A stretch of DNA of 64,000 bases from Polyangia bacterium (GCA_030430565.1 JAUIKS010000020.1:62001-126000); one strand, 5' to 3'. Shown: positions 1 to 10,091, counted from the stretch's first letter. The notes: generated by a model not told the origin, from the letters alone. Made by a program: numbers and translations.

Positions 1-1
1 C

Positions 2-349
2 GGGCACGCGCCGGACGCCTTCGTGCTCACGGGGATCCAGGCCCCGCTGACGAAGGGGATGGTGACGTACCGGATGAAGGTGACGCGCGCCGCGATGCTC
101 GGCCTGCATCACAGCGAGTGTGACGGGCCGGTTCACATCCTCCGTCATACGTTTTGTTCGAACCTCGTCCTCGCCGGGAAGCACCCGCGCGTGATCCAGA
201 AGTTGGCGGGTCACTCGTCGCTTCAGATCACGGAGCGGTACATGTCGATCGCGGGCGAGCAGATCGAGGACGCGATCGAGGGCCTCGAGGCGCTCGATCC
301 TGTCGGAGTCCCGCCGAAGACCCGTGCGCAGTCACCAGGGAAGAAGTAG
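2..349 (+). CDS. Tyrosine recombinase (phage-type integrase), C-terminal part
   Basis: This is the C-terminal catalytic part of a tyrosine recombinase; the rest lies left of the window and the frame is open to base 2. The visible active-site pieces are HILRHTF (Arg II box), the GHSS histidine box, and ERYMSI with the nucleophilic Tyr. It is followed by a short acidic/Pro-rich tail. The family performs site-specific strand exchange for integrons, phages, islands or chromosome dimers; which of these applies cannot be told from the fragment. No attachment-site repeat was seen next to it. Confidence 0.85.
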   Translation, partial: GHAPDAFVLTGIQAPLTKGMVTYRMKVTRAAMLGLHHSECDGPVHILRHTFCSNLVLAGKHPRVIQKLAGHSSLQITERYMSIAGEQIEDAIEGLEALDPVGVPPKTRAQSPGKK

Positions 350-456
350 TGTGATGCTTCTTGTTTAGGCTGCTGTGCGGCAGTAGAACGTGTGCCGCGC
401 TCGCCGACGAGACCATCCGCTCGCTCCCCGAGGACAAGCACTCGTGGCGTTGCCAC

Positions 457-1317
457 TCAGTCCAGGCAGGGCTCGTACCAGCCCATCCGCGCGCGGTAGT
501 CCTCGGCTTGCGCGTCGGCGTCGGGGTGCGCCTCATAGCGGGCGAGCGCCCAGGCGGCCCAGTCAGCGTCGACCTGGTCTAGGGAGGCCCCCAGCATGAG
601 CTCCACGCTTTCCGGATCGAGGCCCCCGGGCGTCGCCGCCAGGTCCCACACGACCTCTCGCCCCAGCTCCTCATCCACGTAGCGGAACCAGGAGGCTCGC
701 AGGATGTATGACTGCCCCTGACAGGGTAAGTTCAGCTCCTCGTGTCGCTCGCGCAGGTCTGCTAGCGTGGGCCCCCCCTGCTGCAGCCAGTGGCCCACGA
801 CCACGTCCTCGTCAAAGCCGAACAGGGGGAAGCCTGTCTTGCCTGGATTGACCAGCAGCGCCACGTACTCCGCCCAGCCCTCCAGATAGAAGCCAGCGTG
901 CTCTCCCGACTCTTCCAGCGCCGGGGCCACCAAGCTGTCGTAGGCGATGGCATGGACGAGTTCGTGGGTATAAAGGGCGTTATAGCCCCCCTCCGCCTCC
1001 GAGAAGCGCCACAGGTGGATCGTGCCCTGGTCGTCCACATAGGGCGAGGTCCGGTTGAACCTGCCATGCAGCTCGATCCGGATTTCGTCATTGAGCGTGA
1101 CCTCCGGTGGGTGCAGCGCCGCGATCTCCGTGTAGAGGACTTCGCCGAGATCGAGCAGCGACTGGATCTCCTCTTCGGAGCTGTTCACGCTGCTCCCGAC
1201 GACATGCAGGTGTTCACTTTGGGCCTCGCGCGCACAGGCAGACAGGGAAACGGCAGTCAGCGCAAGTGCGAAGGGGAGGCGGAGGGCACCCGTGGGGCGA
1301 GAGCTGTGGCGGAGCAT
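457..1317 (-). CDS. Putative gluzincin-like metallopeptidase lipoprotein
   Basis: I take the ATG at 1317, because it is followed directly by a lipoprotein signal (hydrophobic ALALTAVSLSAC ending in a lipobox Cys); an upstream extension to 1479 is Arg-rich and unlikely. The 286-residue protein has HELVH, an HExxH-type zinc motif, and about 40 residues later EGWAEYVA, matching the third ligand Glu of peptidase-MA-like gluzincins. The likely place is the outer or inner membrane, facing outward. The substrate is unknown. It stands alone, with no operon partner on its strand. Confidence 0.7.
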   Translation of the reverse strand: MLRHSSRPTGALRLPFALALTAVSLSACAREAQSEHLHVVGSSVNSSEEEIQSLLDLGEVLYTEIAALHPPEVTLNDEIRIELHGRFNRTSPYVDDQGTIHLWRFSEAEGGYNALYTHELVHAIAYDSLVAPALEESGEHAGFYLEGWAEYVALLVNPGKTGFPLFGFDEDVVVGHWLQQGGPTLADLRERHEELNLPCQGQSYILRASWFRYVDEELGREVVWDLAATPGGLDPESVELMLGASLDQVDADWAAWALARYEAHPDADAQAEDYRARMGWYEPCLD

Positions 1318-1615
1318 GGTGGGCGTCGATGCTGCGGGGATTATGACCACGCGAAGGCGTTCTGAGGAGGCCCAAATTGGCAGCCTGACCATGCGGGAGC
1401 GTAGCTCGAGGCGTTGACTCTTGGCCCGTCGGCTAGGATCGCGCACGTGGGTGATCTCCTCGCGGCGCTCCCCACGCAACTCGATGTCCCCACGTACCCT
1501 CTATGTTCCAAAACTCGAGCAAGATCCTGCCCCCCCACCGCGTCCCCGCGCGTACTCCCAACCAAAGCAGAACCTCGTCGCGACACATGGGAACATGTCG
1601 TATTGGACAGAATCG

Positions 1616-4600
1616 CTAGGTGGGAGGGCAGCGTGGATCGTAGGAGCGCTCGCCGAGCGCCTCTCGCCACTCTCGCTCGCTCAGCGGGCGGCCGGCCCGG
1701 ACGCAGGCGTCGTCGATCAGCGCGGCGACGGAGACGGGGAACAGGCGGACGACGCCGTCTCCAGCGGCGGTGGCCACGCGCGCGCCGTCGGGGCTAAAGT
1801 CGCCGGACCACACGTTCGTGTCGCGGTCGCCCGGGGCGGCGGTGCCGGCGTGGGGCAGGACGACCACGACGTCGCGCTCGAGTCGCCACAGCCGCGCGCT
1901 GCCGTCGGCGGAGGTCGTCAGCGCGAGCGCGCCGTCAGGGCTGAAGCGCGCGCTCCAGACCGTGGCGAGGTGTCCGCGCAGCGCCCTCGGGGTCGCCGCT
2001 TCCGTCGGGTCGCCCTGGTTGACGGGCCAGATCCGGGCGGTGCGATCAGAGGACGCGGTGATGACGCGGTCCCCGTCGGGGTCGAACTCCACGCTCCAGA
2101 CCGGCCCCCGGTGCCCTAGCAGCGCGCGCGCTCGGCCCGACGGGAGCCCGTCGGCGTCGAGCGGGAAGATGTTCACGAGGCCATCTTCTCCCGCCGTCGC
2201 GAGCGCGCGCCCGTCCTCGGCGAGCGCGAGATCGCGGATCGGCGCCGCGTGGGCGGCGAGCGTCGGCCCGGCGCGAGGGGATTGATGACTGTTAGACCAG
2301 GTGAAGACGCGCCCGTCTTCGGACGCGACGAGCAGCCCGCCGCGGTCGGTGAGCGCCAGCCGGCTGACCGCCGCCGCGATCGAGAGCTCGCGCGGGGGAG
2401 CGTCGGGGGCGTCGGCGCGGACGAGGTGGACCCGCCCCTCGCGCGTGCCGATCGCGAGCCGCCCGTCGTCGGCGAGCGCGAGGTCCACGACGTCGCCGGT
2501 GAGGTGCATGAGCGAGCCGACACGCGCGCCGTCGCCTGTCCACAGCGAGAGCGCCCCGTCGGCGGAGGCGGTCGCGATGCGGCGTCCCGCCGCGTCGACG
2601 CGCGCGATGACGGTGGCGCCCTCTCGGTGCCCGCCGAGCACCCGCGCTTGACCTGCGGAGGCGCCGGCGAGCGACCACAGGCGCGCGGTGCCGTCCATCG
2701 AGGCGCTGAGCAGCGCGTCGCCCCTCGGCGTGAACTCGGCCTGACCGACCGTGAAGGCGTGGCCGCGGAGGACGTCGCGCTGGGCCCCGTACCGCCACAG
2801 GCGCGCGGTGCCGTCAGCGGAGGCGGTGGCGAGGGTCTCACCGCGCGCGTCGAAGCGAGCCTCGACCACGTTGCCCGTGTGGCCCCGGAGCACGAGCGGG
2901 GCGCCGGGCCCCGTGAGCGTCCAGAGCAGCGCGGCGCCGCCGGTTGGTGTCCCAAGGAGCAGGTCTTGCACGGGGTCGTGACGCAGCGGCCCGATCGTCC
3001 CGGTCAGCTCAGGCAGGTGAGCGGGTGGAAGCGAGCGCGGCGCGGCGCCGCTGAGCTCCCACGATCGCGTGGTGCCGTCCTCCGCGACCGTCACGAGGCC
3101 GCTGCCCCGGTCGGTGAAGCGCGCGAGCCTCAACGGGGAGCCGTGGCCCTGGATGAGCTGGGGTCGTCGGGCGCCGCGGAGCCTCCAGACGCGCGCGTGC
3201 CCGTCGCGCCCGGCGGCCACGAGTCGCGCGCCCTCGGGGTCGAGGTCGAGATCGACGAGCGCCGGCGCGGGCTCGCCTGTTCGTGTCGTCGCGGGGCGGA
3301 GGACGCCGAGCGGCGCGCCGTCGCGAGCTCGCCACAGGCGCGCGGTGCCGTCGCGCGAGGCGGTGGCGATCAGCTGTCCTCGGGGACCGGGGCGCGCGGC
3401 GTGAACGCTGCCCTCGTGCCCGCGCAGCGTGTGCAGCGCGGGCGCGGGATCGCTCGTGGTCGGGAGCCCGATGAGCACGGCCAGGTCGCCGCTGCGCGCG
3501 AGCAGCATCGGCCGCGCGTCGCTCCAGAACAGCGCCGGGTCGAGCAGCGGCGCGCCGGTGAGCGCCTCGCCCGAGAGCTCGATATCGGCGCGCAGCGGGC
3601 CCGTTCGCGTTGTAACTGACTCATCGGGCAGGTTCCAAAGCGCGACGCTGCCGTCGGCGAAGCTCGCCGCGAGTCGCTCGGCTCCCGGAGAGAACACGAG
3701 GCCGAGCGCGCGCGACGGCGGCGCGTGGCGCTCGAGCGCTCGGGCGAGCGGGCGGGGGTCGACCTGCGCGCTCCAGAGGGTGAGCGCGCCGCGTCGGTCG
3801 GCGGTCGCGACGAGGCCGCCGGGCGCGACGGCGACTCGCTCGACCGGGGCGCGCGGCTCGGCCGAGAGGGGGACGCTGCGGACCGTGTCGAGGAGGTCGC
3901 GCAGACCCTGCTCCGCCTCCGGCAGCGGCGGGAGCCGCTCGCGCTCGTGGATCGCGACGGCCTCGACCGCGAGCAGCAGCGCCTGGATCGGTCGGTCCTC
4001 GGCGCGGGCGCGGGCGAGCGCGCTGAGCCGGCGCGCCTCGGCCCTCGCGGTCTCACTCTGGGCGGTCGCGCCGGCCTCGCGCGCGGCGGCGTCGGCCTCA
4101 CGGGCCTCGGCGACCGCAGCGCGCACGCGGGCCTCTTGGGCGCGCTGTTCGGTCGTCGCGCGGGTCCGCGCGGTCCACAGCGCGGCGGCGAGGCCGACGC
4201 CCGCGGCGAGACCGAAGCCCGCGAGGAGGCGACGTCGGCGCGCGCGTCGGGGGTCGCGGGTGAGCGCCTCGAGCAGCGCGCGCATCGAGGGGTGCCGGTC
4301 GGCGGGCGCGGGCGCGAGGCCCCGCCGGATCGCGGCCTCGATCCACGGGGGCGTCGTGGGTCGCTCGCGCCGCGAGTCAGCGCGCGCGCCGGCGCCGGGA
4401 TTCTCCGACCTGTCCGAAGAGTCACGCTGGCCGGGGAGCGCGCCGCAGAGCGCCTCGTGGAGCGCGGCGCAGAAGCTGTACTGGTCCGCGAGCGGCGTGG
4501 CCGGGCTGCCGCCGCGCAGCTCCGGCGCCGCGTAGCCCGGGGTGCCGAGGCGCGCGCCCGTCACGGTCAAGCGCCCGCCGGGCGGCGCGGGGCGAGGGCG

Positions 4601-5245
4601 CGGCGGGCTGCTCCGCGTCGCGCTCGAGGCCGGCTCGTCGTCATCCTCGTAGGCGAGGCCGAAGTCGAGCACGCGCGGCCGGCCGTCGCGGGCGCTGACG
4701 AGCACGTTGTCTGGTTTAAAGTCGCGGTGCACCAGCTCGGCCTCGTGGACCGCGACGAGGCCCTCACCAGTCCGAACGTACATGTCGACGATCGCGCGCC
4801 AGTCGCGATCCTCCGCCGACTGCCAGGCGCGCAGCGTCTGCCCGGCGATGAACTCTATCGCCACGAACACGCGCCCCTGGTGCTGCCCTACGTCGTGGAC
4901 CTGCGCGACGTTGGGGTGCGAGAGCCGAGCCATCGCGCGGGCCTCTCGCAGCAGGCGGGCGGTCGCCTCGGCGCCGCCCGCCTGCGGGTGCAGGAGCTTG
5001 AGCGCGACCTTGCGATCGAGGCGGTCGTCGTAGGCCTCGTAGACGACGCCCATGCCGCCGGCGCCGACGCGTCGGAGCAGCGCGAAGCGCCCCAGCAGCG
5101 GAGGCGTGGGCGGGGTCCCGAACAGCCGCGCGTGCACGGCCTGTCGCTGAAGCTCGAGGTCGAGGTCGCGCACCGCGGCGCTCGCGGCCTCGGCCGCGCT
5201 CGCGCTCGATCCCGATCCCGGTGCTACGTCGACGCTCGCGGGCAT
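1616..5245 (-). CDS. Membrane Ser/Thr protein kinase with C-terminal WD40 repeats
   Basis: This is a 1209-residue Hanks-type kinase. The glycine loop GAGGMG is at about 61-66, the catalytic Lys in VALK at 83, HRDFKPDN at about 173-180 and DFG at 194-196. A single membrane helix (about 340-358) is followed by an Ala/Glu/Arg-rich coiled coil and then a long WD40 propeller region (about 470-1200) with many GHxxxVxxxxFxPxG and DGTARLW units, enough for two propellers. The kinase faces the cytoplasm, and the propeller would lie on the other side of the membrane as a ligand or partner platform. It begins 9 bp after the sigma gene stop, as the third gene of the kinase-sigma-kinase operon. Confidence 0.93.
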   Translation of the reverse strand: MPASVDVAPGSGSSASAAEAASAAVRDLDLELQRQAVHARLFGTPPTPPLLGRFALLRRVGAGGMGVVYEAYDDRLDRKVALKLLHPQAGGAEATARLLREARAMARLSHPNVAQVHDVGQHQGRVFVAIEFIAGQTLRAWQSAEDRDWRAIVDMYVRTGEGLVAVHEAELVHRDFKPDNVLVSARDGRPRVLDFGLAYEDDDEPASSATRSSPPRPRPAPPGGRLTVTGARLGTPGYAAPELRGGSPATPLADQYSFCAALHEALCGALPGQRDSSDRSENPGAGARADSRRERPTTPPWIEAAIRRGLAPAPADRHPSMRALLEALTRDPRRARRRRLLAGFGLAAGVGLAAALWTARTRATTEQRAQEARVRAAVAEAREADAAAREAGATAQSETARAEARRLSALARARAEDRPIQALLLAVEAVAIHERERLPPLPEAEQGLRDLLDTVRSVPLSAEPRAPVERVAVAPGGLVATADRRGALTLWSAQVDPRPLARALERHAPPSRALGLVFSPGAERLAASFADGSVALWNLPDESVTTRTGPLRADIELSGEALTGAPLLDPALFWSDARPMLLARSGDLAVLIGLPTTSDPAPALHTLRGHEGSVHAARPGPRGQLIATASRDGTARLWRARDGAPLGVLRPATTRTGEPAPALVDLDLDPEGARLVAAGRDGHARVWRLRGARRPQLIQGHGSPLRLARFTDRGSGLVTVAEDGTTRSWELSGAAPRSLPPAHLPELTGTIGPLRHDPVQDLLLGTPTGGAALLWTLTGPGAPLVLRGHTGNVVEARFDARGETLATASADGTARLWRYGAQRDVLRGHAFTVGQAEFTPRGDALLSASMDGTARLWSLAGASAGQARVLGGHREGATVIARVDAAGRRIATASADGALSLWTGDGARVGSLMHLTGDVVDLALADDGRLAIGTREGRVHLVRADAPDAPPRELSIAAAVSRLALTDRGGLLVASEDGRVFTWSNSHQSPRAGPTLAAHAAPIRDLALAEDGRALATAGEDGLVNIFPLDADGLPSGRARALLGHRGPVWSVEFDPDGDRVITASSDRTARIWPVNQGDPTEAATPRALRGHLATVWSARFSPDGALALTTSADGSARLWRLERDVVVVLPHAGTAAPGDRDTNVWSGDFSPDGARVATAAGDGVVRLFPVSVAALIDDACVRAGRPLSEREWREALGERSYDPRCPPT

Positions 5246-5254
5246 GCCGGGCCC

Positions 5255-5887
5255 TCACCACCCGTGCTGCTCACGAACCTCGCGCGCCCACTCGTCGAGC
5301 TTCCCTGGGCTGACCTCACCACCTGCTTCTTGTGACATGTCATTGAGGTGCTCCGCGACGCGCCGCCGCAGGCGCTCCTTGCCGCGCGCGAGGCGGCCGC
5401 GGACCGTGCCCTCCGGGATCGAGAGCAGCTCGGCGATCTCGCGGCCCGAGAGCCCCTCGAAGTACTTCAGCTCGAGCACGACCTGATCGTCGACCGGGAT
5501 CTCGCGCAGCGACTGCACGAAGCTCCGCGCCTCCCGCTGGTGCATGACGATGGAGCTCGGCGAGGCCGGGTCGAGCTGCTGCACGCAGACCACGTCGAAG
5601 TCGAGGCGCTCGCTCTTTCGCTTGTAGCGCGCGCGGATGTAGTTGCGCAGGACGTTGTGCGCGATCGCGAAGAAGAACTGCCGCACCGAGGCGGCGCCGC
5701 GGTAGCGCTCTTTGCTCGCGGTGCAGGCGAGGAAGGTCTGGCCGACGAGCTCGGTCGCGTCCTCCTCGCTCGTGACCTTGTTGCGGAAGAAGCGAGAGAT
5801 CGCGGCGAAGTGGCGGTCGACCAGCGCGCCGCCAGCCTCGCGATCGCCGGACCTCCACGCCTCCAGCAGCTCCTGGTCGCTGCGCAT
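5255..5887 (-). CDS. ECF-type sigma-70 family RNA polymerase sigma factor
   Basis: This is a sigma factor of about 210 residues with region 2 (DATELVGQTFLACT and the downstream FFFAIAHNVLRNYIR) and region 4 (EIPVDDQVVLELKYFEGLSGREIAELL plus a helix-turn-helix with PEGTVRGRL). The ATG at 5887 aligns with its paralogue at 18013 and has a TATCAT-like -10 box six bases upstream. A longer start at 5917 overlaps the upstream kinase stop as ATGA and would give translational coupling; both may be used. No anti-sigma gene is adjacent, and the flanking genes are Ser/Thr kinases, so control by phosphorylation is plausible but inferred. Confidence 0.9.
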   Translation of the reverse strand: MRSDQELLEAWRSGDREAGGALVDRHFAAISRFFRNKVTSEEDATELVGQTFLACTASKERYRGAASVRQFFFAIAHNVLRNYIRARYKRKSERLDFDVVCVQQLDPASPSSIVMHQREARSFVQSLREIPVDDQVVLELKYFEGLSGREIAELLSIPEGTVRGRLARGKERLRRRVAEHLNDMSQEAGGEVSPGKLDEWAREVREQHGW

Positions 5888-5913
5888 GCGGCGATGATAG
5901 CAGCGCTGGTCGC

Positions 5914-8900
5914 TCATGGTCCGAGGCGGCCCGCGAGGGCGTCGAGGTCGGCGAGGAGCCCCTGCACCTCGCTGTCGAGCTGCTCCCCCTCGCGGCTCTG
6001 GAGCGCCCGCAGCAGCTCACGCGCGGTCGCTACGAGCTCTCGCGCGCGGGCGCGGTCGGCCTTCGGGGTCGCCGTCACGTCGACGAGCGCGCGGGCCAAT
6101 CGGTAGTGGTGGCGGGCGCGATCCATTGGGCTCGACCACCCTCGCGCGCTGTGGATCTGCAGCGCGCGTTCGAGCTGCTCGCGGGCGACGCTCGGGCGCT
6201 CGGCCGCGAGCTCGGTCTCGGCGAGCTCGATCAGGAGCGCGGCGGTGCGCGGGTGATCCTCGCCGTTGCGCGACTCGCTGATCGCCACGGCGCGCTCGAG
6301 CTGCGCGCGCGAGCTCTCGTGGTCCCCGCGGACTCGATGCAGCTGACCCAGGCCTTGGAGCGTCCACAGCAGCTTGGGGTGCTCGCGGCCGAGGCTGCGC
6401 TCGCGGATCTCGAGCGCGCGCTCGAGCCGGGTCTGGGCCCGCGTCAGATCGCCGCGCGCGAGCGCCATGCCGCCGAGGTTGGTCAGCGGCGAGGCGACGA
6501 GCGGGTGCGCGGGCCCGAGGGTCTTCTCGCGGATCGCGAGGGCGCGCTCGAGCGTCTCCTCGGCCTCGTCGTCCCGCCCCTCCGCGTTCAGCAGGAGGCC
6601 GAGCGTGTTGAGGCCGAGCGCGACCTTGGGGTGCTCCGGCCCGAGCCCGCGCTCCCACAGCGAGACAGCGAGCTCGATTCGTGCGCGGGCGTCCTCGTCG
6701 TGACCTCGCCGCATCAGCAGGAGGCCGAGGTTGTGCTGCGCCGCGGCGACCTTGGGGTGCGTCGTGCCGAGCGCGCGCTCGTACAGCTCGATGGCGCGGA
6801 GATAGTGCGGCGCCGCGGAGTCGAGCTCACCGCGGCCGTGGAGGCTGCTGCCGAGCGCGTTCTCTAGGCTCGCGTGCGAGACCATCCACTCGGGGTCGCC
6901 GGCGTGCGCCTCGTGCAGGGCGAGCGCGCGTTCGAAGGCCGCCATCGCGGCCTCGTGATCGCTCGCTGACGTGGCCAGCTCCGCGCGGAGCTTGCCGAGG
7001 CGCGCGCGCGCGTGGTCGCCCGCGCGGGTGCGCTCGACCAGCGCGTCGGCGTTGCCGAGCCAGAGCCGCGCCTCCTCGGGCTCCGCGAGGTGCGCGGAGG
7101 TTACGAAGGTCAGCTCGAAGGCTGCCTCGAGGGCCACATCGTCATAGGCCGAGCGCGTGGCGGCCCACCAGGCATCGAGCAGCAGCTCGCGCGCGTCCGC
7201 GTAGCGGCCGAGCTCCAAGCGCGCGCGGCCGCGGAGCAGCTCGACCTCGGCGAGGGCGGGCGGGTACTCGAGCCCCTCCACGCCGGCGCGCGCCTCGTCG
7301 GCGAGCGCGAGGACCTCCTCGAAGCGTCCGGCGTGATGCAGCGGGCGCGCGCGGGTCAGCAGCTCGCGAGACTTCGCGACGGCGGCCCGGGCGGACTCGG
7401 TCGGCGGGGGGACCGCGGCGAGCAGCGCCGAGCTCTCGGCGCAGCGGTCGAGGCTCGGGAGCTGGTACGCGGCGACGACGAGCTTCGCGACCGCCTCGAC
7501 GTCCGCCTCGTCGATGACGTCGACGAAGGCCTCGAGCGCCGCGCGCCGATCGTCGAGGCAGCGCATCCTCAGATCGAGCAGGCGCGCCGACTGCTCACCG
7601 CGCGCCGTCGCCTCGCAGGCCGCGCGGTGCATCTCGGCCCAGCCCGACGCGTAGTCGTCCAGCGCGCTTGATATTTTTGGCCATGTCTCTACGACCATGT
7701 CTCCGCCGAGCGCGGTCACGGCCTGACTCATCCGCTCGCGGCGCGCGTCGTCCCACACGCCGCTGAGCTTGCGCTCGGCGCCGGCGCAGGCTCGGAGCCC
7801 TTGACCCGGCAGCGCGACGGCGGCGTAGCTCGTCGCCGCGATCGCCAGCGCGCCGCCCCCCAGCGTGAGCGCTCGCCGGCGCGCGCGCGCCGGATCACGC
7901 GCGAGCTGGGTGAGCGCGATGTCCATGCTCGGCCAGCGATCCGCGCGCGCGGGCTGGAGCCCCCGGAGGATCACGCGGCGGAGCCAGCTCGGCACGCGCG
8001 CGTTGGTCGGCGGCTCGACGACCGCGCCGGAGCAGGCCTGCGCGGCGAGCGAGCGCAGCGACCGACCGCGGAACGGCCGGACGCCGTAGAGCGCCTCGTG
8101 GAGCGCGACGAAGAAGCTGAACTGGTCGCTGAGCGGGTCGACCGCCTCGTGACGATATTGCTCTGGGGACATGTACGCTGGCGTGCCGACGAGCGTGCCC
8201 TCGACCGTCAGCGACCGCTCGATCACGCTGACGCCCGATACGCGCGCGCTCGTCGACTCCTCCGCGTGCGCGGCTCCCTCGAGCTCCCGCGGCGCGCTGG
8301 GCTCCCCGGCGCCGTCACGGCTGATCGAGGCGAGCCCGAAGTCGAGGACGCGCACGCGCCCGTCCCGCCCGACGAGCACGTTGTCCGGTTTGAAGTCGCG
8401 GTGCGTCAAGCCGGCGGCGTGCGCCGCCGCGAGTCCCCGACCTGCCTGAATGAGCATGTCGATGCGCTCGCGCAGCGTCCGCTCACGCTCGCGCAGCCAC
8501 GCGCGCAGCGTCAGGCCATCGATGAACTCCATCGCGATGTAGAGCGATCCCTCGTGCCTGCCGACGTCGTAGACCTGCGCGACGTTTGGGTGCGAGAGCC
8601 GCGCCATCGCCTGGGCCTCTCGGCGCATGCGCTCGGGGCCCATGCTCCCGCGGTCGAGGCCGACGTTGAGCAGCTTGAGCGCGACCTTGCGGTCGAGCTC
8701 CTCGTCGAAGGCCGCGTACACGACGCCCATGCCGCCCTTGCCGATCTGGCGGATGATCGTGAAGCGGCCGACGCGGGTCGGCGTCGGCGGTTCCGGCGGC
8801 GGCGCGCTGAGCCTGCGCTGGCGGGCGGCGAGCGGCTCGATGATCCGCGTGCCGTCGCGCTCGTCGTCGCGCTCGCGTGAGGTGGACGGCTCGATGATCC

Positions 8901-8985
8901 GGGTGCTCGGCTCGTCGTCCGCGCTGTACGTCGAGCTCGAGGCGCCGGCCTCGGCGGCGGGCGTGCTGCGAGGTCTCGCGTTCAT
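5914..8985 (-). CDS. Membrane Ser/Thr protein kinase with TPR region
   Basis: This 1023-residue protein has an N-terminal linker with two RIIEP copies, a Hanks-type kinase domain (GKGGMG about 82-87, Lys 104, HRDFKPDN about 195-202, DFG 215-217) and the P+1 loop TPAYMSPEQ. A membrane helix (about 370-390) leads to the GVWDDARRE segment often seen after the kinase in myxobacterial kinases. A TPR array follows (about 570-980), with kinesin-light-chain-like units such as HPKVAAAQHNLGLLL. It is the first gene of the operon with the sigma factor (4-bp overlap with its longest start) and the WD40 kinase. Likely role: sensing through the TPR part and signalling to the sigma factor; this is inferred. 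Confidence 0.93.
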   Translation of the reverse strand: MNARPRSTPAAEAGASSSTYSADDEPSTRIIEPSTSRERDDERDGTRIIEPLAARQRRLSAPPPEPPTPTRVGRFTIIRQIGKGGMGVVYAAFDEELDRKVALKLLNVGLDRGSMGPERMRREAQAMARLSHPNVAQVYDVGRHEGSLYIAMEFIDGLTLRAWLRERERTLRERIDMLIQAGRGLAAAHAAGLTHRDFKPDNVLVGRDGRVRVLDFGLASISRDGAGEPSAPRELEGAAHAEESTSARVSGVSVIERSLTVEGTLVGTPAYMSPEQYRHEAVDPLSDQFSFFVALHEALYGVRPFRGRSLRSLAAQACSGAVVEPPTNARVPSWLRRVILRGLQPARADRWPSMDIALTQLARDPARARRRALTLGGGALAIAATSYAAVALPGQGLRACAGAERKLSGVWDDARRERMSQAVTALGGDMVVETWPKISSALDDYASGWAEMHRAACEATARGEQSARLLDLRMRCLDDRRAALEAFVDVIDEADVEAVAKLVVAAYQLPSLDRCAESSALLAAVPPPTESARAAVAKSRELLTRARPLHHAGRFEEVLALADEARAGVEGLEYPPALAEVELLRGRARLELGRYADARELLLDAWWAATRSAYDDVALEAAFELTFVTSAHLAEPEEARLWLGNADALVERTRAGDHARARLGKLRAELATSASDHEAAMAAFERALALHEAHAGDPEWMVSHASLENALGSSLHGRGELDSAAPHYLRAIELYERALGTTHPKVAAAQHNLGLLLMRRGHDEDARARIELAVSLWERGLGPEHPKVALGLNTLGLLLNAEGRDDEAEETLERALAIREKTLGPAHPLVASPLTNLGGMALARGDLTRAQTRLERALEIRERSLGREHPKLLWTLQGLGQLHRVRGDHESSRAQLERAVAISESRNGEDHPRTAALLIELAETELAAERPSVAREQLERALQIHSARGWSSPMDRARHHYRLARALVDVTATPKADRARARELVATARELLRALQSREGEQLDSEVQGLLADLDALAGRLGP

Positions 8986-9067
8986 CAGGGCGGAGTGAGA
9001 GTTGCACCGCGACCGGGCGCCCGCAACGGGTGGATCTGCGCGCCGTCGCGTCCGCGTCGGGTGTGCG

Positions 9068-9985
9068 TCAGGGTATGACTCTTTGGTCAGCCAAACCGAG
9101 CGCTCGGCGCAGCTCGAGCTGCAGCGCGTCGACGAGCAGGCGCACGCGCGGGTGGACGTGACGCGTAGAGGCCATGAGGGCCTGGATCGGGGCGGGGGGG
9201 AGCGCGTAGTCAGGGAGCAGCTGCACGAGCTCGCCGCGCTCGATGGCCGGGTCGACCAGCCAGCTAGCGAGCAGTGCGACGCCCCCGCCGGCGCGCGCGA
9301 CGGTCAGCAGGGCCGCGCTGTTGTTGGCCGCGAACCGGCCGGTGACGTCGGCGCGGTGGCGCCTGCCCGCGCGCGTGAACACCCAGGTCTGCCTGTTGTT
9401 CAGCCCGCGGTGGAGCAGGCAGGCGTGGCGCGTGAGCGCGGCGGGCCTGACGGGCGCGCCGAAGCGCTCGAGGTAGGAGGGCGCCGCGACTAGGCGCCGC
9501 GGGGTCGAGGCGAGGGTCCGCGCGCGGTAGCTCGAGTCGACGGGCGTGCCGACGCGGATCGCGAGGTCGACGCCCTCCTCTACCAGGTCGACGTAGCGAT
9601 CCGAGAGCTGCAGCTCGAGCTCGAGCCGCGGGTGACTGCGGAGCAGCGCGGGCGCGATCGGGGCGACGAAGCGCTCGCCGAAGACGACCGGCGCGCTGAC
9701 GCGGAGCCGCCCCGCGAGCGCGCGCGGCTCACCGCGGGTCTCGGCCTGCGCGCCCGCCCAGGCGGCGAGCAGCGCCCGCGCGCGCTGATAAAACAATTGG
9801 CCAGGTTCAGTGACGCGCAGCGTCCGGGTCGTGCGGTCGAGCAGCTGCGCCGCGAGTCGATCCTCCAGCGCCGCGATCCACTTGCTGACCGTCGGTTGGC
9901 GCAGGCCGAGGTCGCGCGCGGCCGCGGAGAACGAGCCGAGCTCGACGATGCGGACATAAGCTCGGAGCGCGTCGAAGGTGTCCAT
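9068..9985 (-). CDS. LysR family transcriptional regulator
   Basis: This 305-residue protein has an N-terminal winged helix-turn-helix (residues about 5-65, with SFSAAARDLGLRQPTVSKWI) and a LysR substrate-binding domain (about 90-295). It is divergent from the dehydrogenase at 10092 with a 106-bp shared intergenic region, the usual arrangement for a LysR regulator and its target. It probably controls that gene and itself, with a small carboxylate or related metabolite as effector; the ligand is not deducible. Confidence 0.93.
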   Translation of the reverse strand: MDTFDALRAYVRIVELGSFSAAARDLGLRQPTVSKWIAALEDRLAAQLLDRTTRTLRVTEPGQLFYQRARALLAAWAGAQAETRGEPRALAGRLRVSAPVVFGERFVAPIAPALLRSHPRLELELQLSDRYVDLVEEGVDLAIRVGTPVDSSYRARTLASTPRRLVAAPSYLERFGAPVRPAALTRHACLLHRGLNNRQTWVFTRAGRRHRADVTGRFAANNSAALLTVARAGGGVALLASWLVDPAIERGELVQLLPDYALPPAPIQALMASTRHVHPRVRLLVDALQLELRRALGLADQRVIP

Positions 9986-10091
9986 GGGAGCTGCTCCTGT
10001 TTATTCTGCTTGAGAATATATCCTACGCGGAGATTGGCGGTGCGCGCCGGTTTTTGCATGAGTATGGTGGTCCTGCACAAGGAGACAGGAC

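Noticed and set aside
2..456. Recombinase fragment considered as the edge of an island with an attachment site
   Set aside because: No direct repeat or tRNA gene could be found within the window.
2249..3619. Long plus-strand frames opposite the WD40 kinase
   Set aside because: Same composition effect; Arg/Gly/Ala-rich with no fold signal.
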